Shown here piece after piece: positions 56,683-64,000 of a stretch of 64,000 bases of DNA (its first letter is position 1; every line of letters starts with the position of its first letter). Both the position numbers and the translations under genes were made by a program. This stretch comes from Nocardia xishanensis NBRC 101358 (GTDB lineage Bacteria > Actinomycetota > Actinomycetes > Mycobacteriales > Mycobacteriaceae). The stretch is from assembly GCF_001613365.1 (NCBI RefSeq), contig NZ_BDCF01000024.1, forward strand, positions 1 through 64,000, written 5' to 3'. Under the pieces are notes generated by a model. That model saw only the letters and a program-made list of their open reading frames with translations. It did no database searches and was not told the origin of the DNA.

Positions 56683-57838
56683 CCGAGCGCGGTGACGATG
56701 TCGCCCGCGAGCCGGTCGAGCGCCTGGCAGGCGTCGGGCCGCGGTGCGGCACCCGTGCGATCGATGTCGACGCCGATGGTGATCAGCTGCGCGGAATTCG
56801 GGATAGACGGGTTCGATGGGCGGTACACCAGCGCCGCGGAGCAGCCGACCGTCACACCAGGATCGGCGCTGTGGACCGTCCTGGTCTCGGTGCCGGTCAG
56901 ACCGGCGCGAGCCTGGTAGCGGCCGGTGACGACGAGCTGTCCACCGTCGAGTCCCGCGGGCAACCGGGTCTCGCCTTCGGAGGGCACCTGTTCGGCGTTG
57001 GCTTGCAAGCGCACCGAGACCTCCACCTTCCCGTAGGCGTCGTCACGGCGCAGCGTGAGCTTGCACTCGTAGGCGTTGACCAGGCCGGTGGACTTCACCT
57101 TCCATTCCGGGAACGCCGCGGTGAGCGGCCCCTCGGCGGGGCACGGATCCTTCTGGATCAGCGAGCGACCGTCCTCTATGCCGATCGGACGCGGCGGCAA
57201 GGTGACGAGGTTGCCGAGGATCGCGGTCAGGTACTCGCGCGTGAAGGTGCAGGCCTGATCCCACGGGATCGGGCTGTTCTTCGGCGGAGCCAGCCGCGAC
57301 ACCTTCAGAGTCGCGGCGAATCCGGTGTCGCCGTGCGCGATTCGCATCGAGCACGACCAGGCGCCTGGATGATCGTTGTCGAAGCGCATGAAAACGGTCC
57401 GGCCAGCGAGCTGATCGGGCTTGTAGAGCGAGCCGCGGTCGGCAGCCAGGAAATCGTCGACCAGATCGAGGTCGAACCGGAAGAAGCCGGCGGGGTCCCC
57501 GGCATCGGCGACGAACATGCGGCAGCGAGTCCAGCTGCCGTCACGGTCGAATCGCTGGAACGCGCCGACGCGTGCCGCGAGCGCGGGGTCGTGCATGGCG
57601 CACGCATCGGTGGCGCGCACCTTCGTCATCAGCTCTCGGGTGCCCGGCGCGAGCGCCGCCTGGTCGATCGTGGACGGAACCGGCGCGGGCTGCTGCGACG
57701 CCGAGCTGCTCGTGGCGGCCGTGGCGCCGCCGTAGTTGTTCTGCGCTGTCCCGCATCGGTTTCGCCGCACCCGGCGACCGTCGCCATGGTGATCAGCGCC
57801 AGTGCGGTCGCCGCCGCCCGGCGAAATTCCCCCGCCAT
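56679..57838 (-). pseudogene. DUF3558-like lipoprotein with frameshift after the signal peptide
   Basis: ATG 57838 begins a clear lipoprotein signal peptide, MAGEFRRAAATALALITM followed by ATVAGC with the lipobox cysteine. After ETDAGQ (near 57750) this frame turns into arginine-rich nonsense. One base out of phase the open frame continues as AQNNYGGATAATSSSAS, and from there encodes a full extracellular domain (~330 residues) with paired cysteines (DACAMHDPALAARVG, WTRCRMFV) down to 56679. The domain resembles DUF3558-type mycobacterial/nocardial lipoproteins. Either a one-base mutation or a sequence error; only the repaired form would be exported. The 44-bp repeats flank it. Confidence 0.75.
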
Positions 57839-57892
57839 CGGTATCTCCTCATCCGACCGTCGATCTCTGGGCTCGTAGGGTATCCCGTTGTC

Positions 57893-57936
57893 GGCTCGGC
57901 CGTCCGTATCGAGGAGTGCGCGGGCTTCCCGATCCG
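57893..57936. repeat. 44-bp direct repeat, right copy
   Basis: Non-coding copy of the NCS1 3' end located 54 bases upstream of the lipoprotein start, in the same orientation as the left copy 1265 bases away. Confidence 0.85.
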
Positions 57937-58082
57937 ATGCGCGCCGGGCTGGTGTTCGCGACCGACCGCTGGGCTCGCCGTTCGAGCACCCGCGGCCGGA
58001 AGCGAACCATCCCTTTGCGCGAATCCCGTTCCGGCGAATGCTTTTCGAGCCGGATCGCGGACTCGGGATCGACCGAGCCCGA

Positions 58083-58304
58083 TCAGTCGGCGAGCCGGAA
58101 ACCCGCCCGCTCGACCGCGGCCGCCACCGTCTCGCGCTCGACCGGGCCGCCGCCTTCGACGGTCACCGTGCCGCCCTCGAGATCGACGCTCACTTCCGTG
58201 ACGCCGGGGATCGAGCCGACCTTGTCGCGCACCTTGCCGACGCAGCAGCCGCATGTCATCCCGGTGACGGCGAAGGTAGTGGTCGTGGATGCCGCGGTGC
58301 TCAT
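58083..58304 (-). CDS. Heavy-metal-associated (CopZ-like) chaperone
   Basis: A 73-residue ferredoxin-fold HMA protein. Its GMTCGCC metal loop (Cys18 and Cys21, with an extra Cys20) starts the domain, followed by the expected VSVDLEGGTVTV strands and AVERAGF helix. Such proteins carry Cu(I) to P-type ATPases. ATG 58304 has GAGGAG upstream. No copper ATPase is in the window. A CsoR-like dyad lies ~50 bases upstream. Confidence 0.9.
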   Translation of the reverse strand: MSTAASTTTTFAVTGMTCGCCVGKVRDKVGSIPGVTEVSVDLEGGTVTVEGGGPVERETVAAAVERAGFRLAD

Positions 58305-58353
58305 GTCTTCTCCTCGTTCCATGCGGCGGCACATCCGCCGCTCGCTATTACCC

Positions 58354-58368
58354 TACCCCCCTAGAGTA
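58354..58368. promoter_or_regulatory. CsoR-like copper operator candidate
   Basis: TACCCCCCTAGAGTA upstream of the chaperone gene differs by one base from the symmetric TACCCCCCTAGGGTA form, the type of dyad bound by actinobacterial copper repressors. Confidence 0.5.
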
Positions 58369-58499
58369 TTCTGAGCAACGCGCCCGTTCGCCGTCTGCGT
58401 GTGGGCACGCGCCCGCCATCGCGCAGTGGGCGGCGACCGTGCGCGGGATGAGTGGGAAATCGAGGTGACAAACCACGCACCGTCGATGATGCTGGCGCC

Positions 58500-59012
58500 A
58501 TGCTGATTCGGACCGGCAGCGCGGCGGACGCGCACGCGATCGCGGCGCTGCACACCGCGAGCTGGCGCACGGCGTACGCGGGCATCATGCCGGACGATTA
58601 CCTCGCCGGGCCGCTCGACGCGGACCGGTCGACGCTGTGGCGGCGACGCCTGACCGACGCGGTCACGCCCGGACTGTTCGTTGCCGAGGATGCCACGACA
58701 TTGCTCGGCTTCGCCTACCTGCTGCCAACGGATGACGGACGGGTGCTCCTGGACAATCTGCACACCCGGCCGGGCAGCCTCGGGCGCGGGATCGGCAGCC
58801 GCCTGTTCGAGCGTGGTCTCACCTGGGCGGCGACCGAATTCCCTGGCCGTCCGGTGTATCTCGAGGTGCTGCGCGACAATGTCGCGGCCATCGCCTTCTA
58901 CGAGCGGCGCGGCGGGCGGCGCACCGACGCGCGGATGGGGCGTTTCGACGCGGGCTTCGAACTGCCGGAGTACGAATACACCTGGGAGCCTGAGGCTTTC
59001 GATCGCTCCTAG
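58500..59012 (+). CDS. GNAT-family N-acetyltransferase
   Basis: A 170-residue acetyltransferase. The acetyl-CoA pyrophosphate loop appears as HTRPGSLGRGIGSRLFE, followed by VYLEVLRDNVAAIAFYERRG, a classic GNAT end. The N-terminal SWRTAYAGIMPDDYL is typical of small-molecule or peptide acetyltransferases. ATG 58500 chosen on domain boundary; ribosome site weak. Substrate unknown. Confidence 0.88.
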   Translation: MLIRTGSAADAHAIAALHTASWRTAYAGIMPDDYLAGPLDADRSTLWRRRLTDAVTPGLFVAEDATTLLGFAYLLPTDDGRVLLDNLHTRPGSLGRGIGSRLFERGLTWAATEFPGRPVYLEVLRDNVAAIAFYERRGGRRTDARMGRFDAGFELPEYEYTWEPEAFDRS

Positions 59013-59314
59013 CTCGCCTCCGAGCGACGGCGGACCGTCGACCTGCGCACCGACGCGATTCGCCGGGGGCAGACGGCCGCGCTCGAGCGAGCCGACTCGT
59101 CGTACCCGGCACCCCCATTTGCCCAGCCTCGGACAACTCGCGTCCGATGATCCCGTTCGAGTCCCCCGGCTCGTCAGGAGCCCCCAGTAGCCGCGACCGA
59201 TTCGGCCTCCCCGCGCGAACCCCCGATCGGCCGACGCGTCCGACGCTTCCCGCTGGAATACACTCCACCTCGATGGTTAACCGGAGCATAGCTGGAGCGA
59301 GCGAGGAGTCAGCC
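59013..59314. other. Intergenic, no gene seen
   Basis: About 300 bases. An 8-bp palindrome GGTTAACC at 59275-59282 lies 33 bases before the next gene and may be part of a promoter or operator. Confidence 0.4.
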
Positions 59315-60277
59315 ATGAGCGTGCGTCCGCGGTGGTATCGCGACCAGCAGGCGTGGCGGGACCTGCAGCGGTTCATGCCCGAGCGACTGCGGCTGACCGG
59401 CGACACCGCGCCCGCCGAGGAGTACTGGGACTGGCGCGGTCACCACGTGCACCTGGACCGGTATCCCCTGCCCGACGCTCCCGCCAAGATCGTGCTGCAC
59501 CACGGGGTCGGCACCAACGGCAGGCAGATGAGCATGGTCGCCGGGGCGACGCTGGCCCAGCGCGGCTTCGAGACCGTCGCCCTGGACAACCTCGGCTACG
59601 GACTGACCCGGGTCGCCGACGGCGCCGCCTTCGGCTACCGCGACTGGATCCAGCTCACCACCGACTTCCTCGCCTACGAAAGCACCCGCGACGACCGGCC
59701 GATCGTGCTCTACGGCCTCAGCGCGGGCGGCATGCTGACCTACCACGTCGCGGCGCGCGCACCGCGCGGCACTTTGCGCGGCATCGTCGGCACGACCTTC
59801 CTCGACCCGCGCGACAAGAACGTCTGGCGCGCGGTCTCCCACGACACGTTCCACGCCACCTTCGGTACCGCCGTGTTCAACCTGGTCGCCCGCACTCCAC
59901 TGCGCGGCGTGCGCTACCCGATGTCGCTGGCTTCGAAGATGAGCGCACTGTGCAACAACCCGGACGCGTTGAAAGTCTTCCTGCGCGACAAGACCTCGGC
60001 GGGCAGCTGGGTCTCGGCGAAGTTCTTCAGCGAATTCGGTTCCTACACCCCCGAAGTCGAACCAGCGGCCTTCGACATCTGCCCTGTCCTGCACACGCAA
60101 CCGGCGGAAGATCACTGGACGCCACTCGAACTCAGCCAGCCGGTGACCGGCGCGATCACGAAGGTGCCTGTCACCACCGTCATGCTCGGCAACGCCGGGC
60201 ACTACCCGCTCGAAGAGCCGGGCCTGAGCCAGATGCACGACGCCATCACCGAGTTCGTCACGGAGCACACACGATGA
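59315..60277 (+). CDS. Alpha/beta hydrolase
   Basis: A 320-residue alpha/beta hydrolase. Nucleophile elbow GLSAG (Ser136), LDNLGYGLT after strand 4, and a terminal LGNAGHYPLEEPG with the catalytic His near 302. ATG 59315 has GAGGAG upstream. No signal peptide. A second hydrolase of a different family starts 160 bases downstream, so co-transcription is possible. Substrate unknown. Confidence 0.87.
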   Translation: MSVRPRWYRDQQAWRDLQRFMPERLRLTGDTAPAEEYWDWRGHHVHLDRYPLPDAPAKIVLHHGVGTNGRQMSMVAGATLAQRGFETVALDNLGYGLTRVADGAAFGYRDWIQLTTDFLAYESTRDDRPIVLYGLSAGGMLTYHVAARAPRGTLRGIVGTTFLDPRDKNVWRAVSHDTFHATFGTAVFNLVARTPLRGVRYPMSLASKMSALCNNPDALKVFLRDKTSAGSWVSAKFFSEFGSYTPEVEPAAFDICPVLHTQPAEDHWTPLELSQPVTGAITKVPVTTVMLGNAGHYPLEEPGLSQMHDAITEFVTEHTR

Positions 60278-60437
60278 CAGTCGATGTGTGCGCGAGGGCG
60301 ACGCTCGCCCGATCGCCCGCATGCCGCGACCCCGGTGGCAGCATCGATGATGTCGGTACTCGACCCGCCCCGGGGCCGATCCGTCGCGGCACGTCATGAC
60401 GTGCCGCGAGTCAGAACCGCACAAGAGAGGTGTTCCC

Positions 60438-61544
60438 GTGCCGGTCGATCCCACCATCCCAATGCCCGAGGTGCCCGCGGGCACGCGGACGGCCGCGGCG
60501 GCAGTCCGCGGCTTGCTCCGATTGCCGCCGCGCGCCAAACGCGCGCTCGCCGGTCCCGCGGTGCACCGCGACGGCAACGAACTCGACCTCGACGCCCACT
60601 TGCTCCTGCGCATCACCAAGGCGTTGCCGAGACAGGCGCCGGAGCCGATGCGGCTGCGACGCCAGGCGCGGCGAATGGCTGCGATCGGCGCGGGTCGGCG
60701 CGCACCCGTGCGCGTCGAGGACATCACGGTCGCGGGCGCCGCCGGTTCGCTGCGGGCCCGGCTGTACGACCCCGGTGCGACCGACGCGTTGCTCGTCTAC
60801 TTCCACGGCGGCGGCTGGGTCATCGGCGATCTCGACACGCACGACGCGCTCTGCCGGACCATCGCGCACACCGCGCGGATTCGGATGGTCGCGGTCGACT
60901 ACCGGCTCGCACCCGAGCATCCCTATCCTGCGGCCGTCGATGACGCCGTCGCCGCGTTCCGCGACATCGTCGCGCGCGCAGGCGAATTCGGTGTCGGGGC
61001 CGAACGCGTCGCGGTGGGAGGCGACAGCGCGGGCGGTCATCTGGCCGCGGTGCTGTGCCAGCGGACCCGCCGCGACGGCGGACCCGCTCCCCTGCTCCAG
61101 CTGCTGATCTATCCGCCGACTGACCTGACCGGAAAAGCCGAGTCCCGCACGACGTTCGCCGAGGGATTCGCACTCACCCGCACCGACATCGACTTCTTCG
61201 ACCGCTGCTTCCTGCCGCCCGATCTCGATCGCACCCGGCCGGATGTGTCACCGCTCTACGCCGAGACCACCGCCGGGCTCCCCCGCGCCGTCGTGATCAC
61301 CGCGGGCTTCGACCCGCTGCGCGACGAGGGCGAGGCCTACGCGGCCCGCCTGCGCGCCGACGGCGTGCCCGTGGCGGCGCGGCGATTCGCCGGCTACATG
61401 CACGGCTTCGTCAACAACGCGCTCGCCTTCGACCCCGCGGTCGGAGAGATCGCCGCGATGCTCGCCGACGCGCTGGCCGCGGCTCCCGGCTCCCCCGCCG
61501 ACTCGGAGCCGGACAGCGGGCGGAGCCAGATCGCCACATCCTGA
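60438..61544 (+). CDS. HSL-family alpha/beta hydrolase (esterase)
   Basis: A 368-residue hormone-sensitive-lipase-type esterase. The oxyanion motif HGGG is at 123-126, the nucleophile motif GDSAG at 195-199 (Ser197), and YMHGFVN near the end holds the catalytic histidine. The VDYRLAPEHPYPAA segment is diagnostic of the family. GTG 60438 with AGAGG eight bases upstream. Cytosolic. Mycobacterial Lip proteins of this type hydrolyse short acyl esters. Confidence 0.9.
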   Translation: MPVDPTIPMPEVPAGTRTAAAAVRGLLRLPPRAKRALAGPAVHRDGNELDLDAHLLLRITKALPRQAPEPMRLRRQARRMAAIGAGRRAPVRVEDITVAGAAGSLRARLYDPGATDALLVYFHGGGWVIGDLDTHDALCRTIAHTARIRMVAVDYRLAPEHPYPAAVDDAVAAFRDIVARAGEFGVGAERVAVGGDSAGGHLAAVLCQRTRRDGGPAPLLQLLIYPPTDLTGKAESRTTFAEGFALTRTDIDFFDRCFLPPDLDRTRPDVSPLYAETTAGLPRAVVITAGFDPLRDEGEAYAARLRADGVPVAARRFAGYMHGFVNNALAFDPAVGEIAAMLADALAAAPGSPADSEPDSGRSQIATS

Positions 61545-61677
61545 GCCCGGCAGGCAACCGAGCTTCTGGCGTCGGCACGCAGTTCGCGTCCACGGCAAAA
61601 GGTTTCGTCCCCAACACGCTGCGGCACGTCAGGGTGCGAGATAGACTCCGGCACACCGTGGTACGGGAGGTTCGGCC

Positions 61678-62328
61678 CTGGACACACTGTGGACGTTCGT
61701 CGTCAACCGACGGCACCAGCTGCTCGTCGACTCGTATTTGCATGTCTCGGCGGTGATCCAGTCGCTGCTGGTCGCCGCGCTCATCGCGGTGGCGCTCGGC
61801 GTGCTCGTCTACCGCAGCCCGTTCGGTTCGGCGGCGGCGACGGCCGCGGCGAGCGCGATCCTGACGGTGCCCTCGTTCGCGCTGCTCGGTCTGCTGATCC
61901 CGATCCTCGGGCTCGGCGTCGGGCCGACCGTCACGGCGCTCGTGCTCTACGCGCTGCTGCCGATCCTGCGCAACACCATCGTCGGGCTGGCCGCGGTGGA
62001 TCCGTCGGTGGTGGACGCCGCCCGCGGTGTCGGGATGAACCGGATGCGAGTGCTCGCCGCGGTCGAGCTGCCGCTGGCCTGGCCATCGATCCTGACCGGT
62101 ATGCGGGTCAGCACCCAGATGATCATGGGCATACTGGCGCTCGCCGCCTACGCCAAGGGCCCTGGCCTCGGCAATCTGATCTTCTCCGGGCTGTCCCGGC
62201 TCGGCAGCCCCAACGCCGTGCCGCAGGCATTGACGGGCACGGTGCTGATCATCGTGCTCGCCCTGCTGCTGGACGGCCTGTTCGTCCTCGTGGGGCGACT
62301 GACCACATCGAAGGGGATTCGTGACTGA
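61678..62328 (+). CDS. Osmoprotectant ABC transporter permease (OpuCB-like)
   Basis: A 216-residue inner-membrane permease with about six helices and the binding-protein-dependent EAA loop (VDAARGVGMNRMRVLAAVELPLAWPSILTG). The frame has no ATG or GTG where homologs begin. CTG 61678 lies seven bases after GGGAGG, and the protein from there (LDTLWTFVVNRRHQLLVDSYLH) matches the family N-terminus, so an unusual CTG start is proposed; TTG 61738 is the other option. Overlaps the ATPase gene by eight bases. Confidence 0.85.
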   Translation: MDTLWTFVVNRRHQLLVDSYLHVSAVIQSLLVAALIAVALGVLVYRSPFGSAAATAAASAILTVPSFALLGLLIPILGLGVGPTVTALVLYALLPILRNTIVGLAAVDPSVVDAARGVGMNRMRVLAAVELPLAWPSILTGMRVSTQMIMGILALAAYAKGPGLGNLIFSGLSRLGSPNAVPQALTGTVLIIVLALLLDGLFVLVGRLTTSKGIRD

Positions 62329-63493
62329 CACCGAGACCGTGTCCGGCGTAGAGATCGTGCTCGACGCCGTAACCAAACGGTATCCGGGACAACACGATCC
62401 GGCCGTGGACGAGGTGTCGCTGACCATACCGGCCGGCGAGATCGTCGTCCTCGTCGGCCCATCGGGCTGCGGCAAGACCACGACCATGCGCATGATCAAC
62501 CGGCTGATCGAACCGACCTCGGGCGCCATCACCATCGGCGGCCGCGACGCCGCCGCGATGAATCCCGATCAGCTGCGCCGCGGCATCGGCTACTCGATCC
62601 AGCAGGCCGGCCTCTTCCCGCACATGACGGTGGCCAAGAACATCGCGACCGTGCCCGGGTTGCTCGGCTGGGACCGCGCGCGCATCGCCGCGCGCGTCGA
62701 CGCGATGCTCGACCTCGTCGGTCTCGACCCGGACACCTTCCGCGGCCGCTACCCGCGTCAGCTCTCCGGCGGACAGCAGCAGCGCGTGGGGGTGGCGCGC
62801 GCACTGGCCGCCGACCCGCCCGTGCTGCTGATGGACGAACCGTTCGGCGCGGTCGACCCGATCACCCGTGGGCTGTTGCAGGACGAATTGCTGCGATTGC
62901 AGGCGGAACTCGGCAAGACCATCGTCTTCGTCACCCACGATTTCGCCGAGGCGGTGAAACTCGGCGACCGGATCGCCGTGCTCGGCGACCGGTCCAAGAT
63001 CCTCCAGTACGACACCCCGGCCGCGATCCTCGCCGATCCCGCCGACGACACCGTGGCCGGGTTCGTCGGCGCCGACGCCTCGCTCAAGCAGCTGACGCTG
63101 ACCAGGGTCGGCGACGTGGACCTAGGCGACTGCCCGAGCGCGAGGCAAGACGAACCGGCGGAGACCTTGCGCGCTGCGCTGGCGGGCCGGGAATGGCCGT
63201 GGGCGCTGATCCTCGACGCACGGCGACGGCCGCTGCGCTGGGTGTCGGCCGAGCAACTGACGAACGCGGAGACGCTGCGCGATATCGGCAGCCCGATCGG
63301 TCAGGCGCTGTCGCTGCGATCGACGCTGCAGGACGCGCTGGAGGCCCTGCTCGCCGAGCAGACCGCGACCGCGGTGGTCACCGACGCGCGCGGTGAATAC
63401 GCGGGCCTGATCACGATCGACACGCTGGTCGGGCACCTGTCGGCCATGCGGGCTCGCCACGGCGGCGAGCGGCCCGCCGAGGCGACATCGTGA
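62321..63493 (+). CDS. Osmoprotectant ABC transporter ATPase (OpuCA/ProV-like)
   Basis: A 390-residue ATPase. Walker A GPSGCGKT at 46-53, signature LSGGQ at 148-152, Walker B VLLMDEP near 168-174, then the H-loop TIVFVTHD. After residue ~275 there are CBS-like repeats, which in this family sense ionic strength. It would power uptake of glycine betaine, choline or carnitine. GTG start overlaps the upstream permease; its stop overlaps the downstream permease. Confidence 0.93.
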   Translation: MTDTETVSGVEIVLDAVTKRYPGQHDPAVDEVSLTIPAGEIVVLVGPSGCGKTTTMRMINRLIEPTSGAITIGGRDAAAMNPDQLRRGIGYSIQQAGLFPHMTVAKNIATVPGLLGWDRARIAARVDAMLDLVGLDPDTFRGRYPRQLSGGQQQRVGVARALAADPPVLLMDEPFGAVDPITRGLLQDELLRLQAELGKTIVFVTHDFAEAVKLGDRIAVLGDRSKILQYDTPAAILADPADDTVAGFVGADASLKQLTLTRVGDVDLGDCPSARQDEPAETLRAALAGREWPWALILDARRRPLRWVSAEQLTNAETLRDIGSPIGQALSLRSTLQDALEALLAEQTATAVVTDARGEYAGLITIDTLVGHLSAMRARHGGERPAEATS

Positions 63494-64000
63494 CCGCCGC
63501 CGTCGCCGCGTCCGCACCGGTCGCCGCGCGCCGAGCCGAGCGGCTGCGGTTGCTCGTCCAGCCCGCGCTGGTCCTGGCGCTGACGGTCGGCGTCCTGGTG
63601 TGGGCGTTCCGGCGCGATCTCACAGCCACCCAGCGCGCGAGCATCAACGCGAGCAACATCGCCACCGTCACCTGGCAGCACGTTGTGCTCACCGCGACGG
63701 TGGTGCTGATCGTCGTCGCGGTGGCGGTGCCGCTGGGCACCCTGCTCACCAGGCCCGGATATCGCCGTCTCGCACCGGTTTTCGTCGGTATCGCCAATGT
63801 CGGCGCGGCCGCGCCCGCCATCGGGTTGATCGTGCTGTGCTATCTGGCGACCCGGACGACCGGTTTCTGGATCGGCGTCGCGCCGATCGCCTTCTACACA
63901 CTGCTTCCGGTGCTGCGCAACACGATCCTGGGGTATCAACAGGTGGATCGGACGCTGGTCGACGCGGGCCGCGGCCAGGGAATGTCGGCGGCGACGGTGT
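63490..64000 (+). CDS. Second osmoprotectant ABC permease, partial
   Basis: Starts at GTG 63490 (GTGA overlap) and runs off the right edge after ~170 codons. An N-terminal helix (LLVQPALVLALTVGVLVWAF) and then the permease core (VVLIVVAVAVPLGTLLTRP, LPVLRNTILGYQQVDRTLVDAGRGQGMSAATV) are seen. The EAA loop is in progress at the edge. A substrate-binding protein is expected beyond the window. Confidence 0.9.
   Translation, partial: MTAAVAASAPVAARRAERLRLLVQPALVLALTVGVLVWAFRRDLTATQRASINASNIATVTWQHVVLTATVVLIVVAVAVPLGTLLTRPGYRRLAPVFVGIANVGAAAPAIGLIVLCYLATRTTGFWIGVAPIAFYTLLPVLRNTILGYQQVDRTLVDAGRGQGMSAATV

Noticed and set aside
59275..59282. GGTTAACC palindrome as an operator
   Set aside because: Only eight bases long, with no regulator gene adjacent; kept only as a note in the intergenic entry.

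Overview
The window is high-GC actinobacterial DNA, most like Nocardia or a close relative in the Mycobacteriales. Pointers are the many GTG starts, a fused HadA-HadB dehydratase, Lsr2, several F420/LLM-type oxidoreductases, and an atypical response regulator of the Rv3143 type just upstream of a mycobacterial-order nuo operon. No rRNA, tRNA, CRISPR array or intact insertion sequence was seen.

Layout. 1-3.4 kb: a broken M56 peptidase with its BlaI-type repressor, a GntR/FCD regulator, a PEBP-SRPBCC fusion gene and a truncated LLM gene. 3.4-10.7 kb: dinB under a perfect SOS palindrome, then a compact Calvin-cycle operon read leftward (rbcL-rbcS-cbbX-fbp-prk) with divergent cbbR. It encodes red-type form I RuBisCO with its activase, so it can supply CO2 fixation and RuBP formation, while the remaining cycle enzymes would have to come from elsewhere. 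10.7-14.0 kb: an unusual three-gene leftward unit (Rossmann flavoprotein-like protein, four-helix membrane protein, zinc-ribbon/FHA protein). 14.1-30.9 kb: response regulator and the complete complex I operon nuoA-N in 13 genes, because nuoH and nuoI form one reading frame. A strong hairpin closes it.

30.9-48.9 kb is accessory and scarred. Decayed genes (serine hydrolase, ECF41 sigma fragment, SnoaL protein, SDR, AHSA1 fragment) lie among intact genes: alpha/beta hydrolase, KOW protein, fused HadAB, amino-acid-oxidase-like flavoprotein, zinc-finger protein, LLM oxidoreductase, YdcF protein, MFS exporter with divergent ArsR-rhodanese regulator, Lsr2, ECF41 sigma factor, GlxA regulator, isochorismatase-family hydrolase, and TetR with a divergent membrane protein around a striking operator.

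47.5-56.7 kb holds a MocR regulator and a divergent reductive pyrimidine catabolism operon: beta-ureidopropionase, dihydropyrimidinase, LLM oxidoreductase, class III aminotransferase, semialdehyde dehydrogenase and NCS1 transporter. It would take dihydropyrimidines through beta-alanine to acetyl-CoA. No classical dihydropyrimidine dehydrogenase is present, and the LLM enzyme occupies the place where one would be expected. 56.7-64.0 kb: a frameshifted lipoprotein gene bracketed by a 44-bp repeat, a copper-chaperone-like protein, an acetyltransferase, two alpha/beta hydrolases and an osmoprotectant-type ABC transporter that runs off the right edge.
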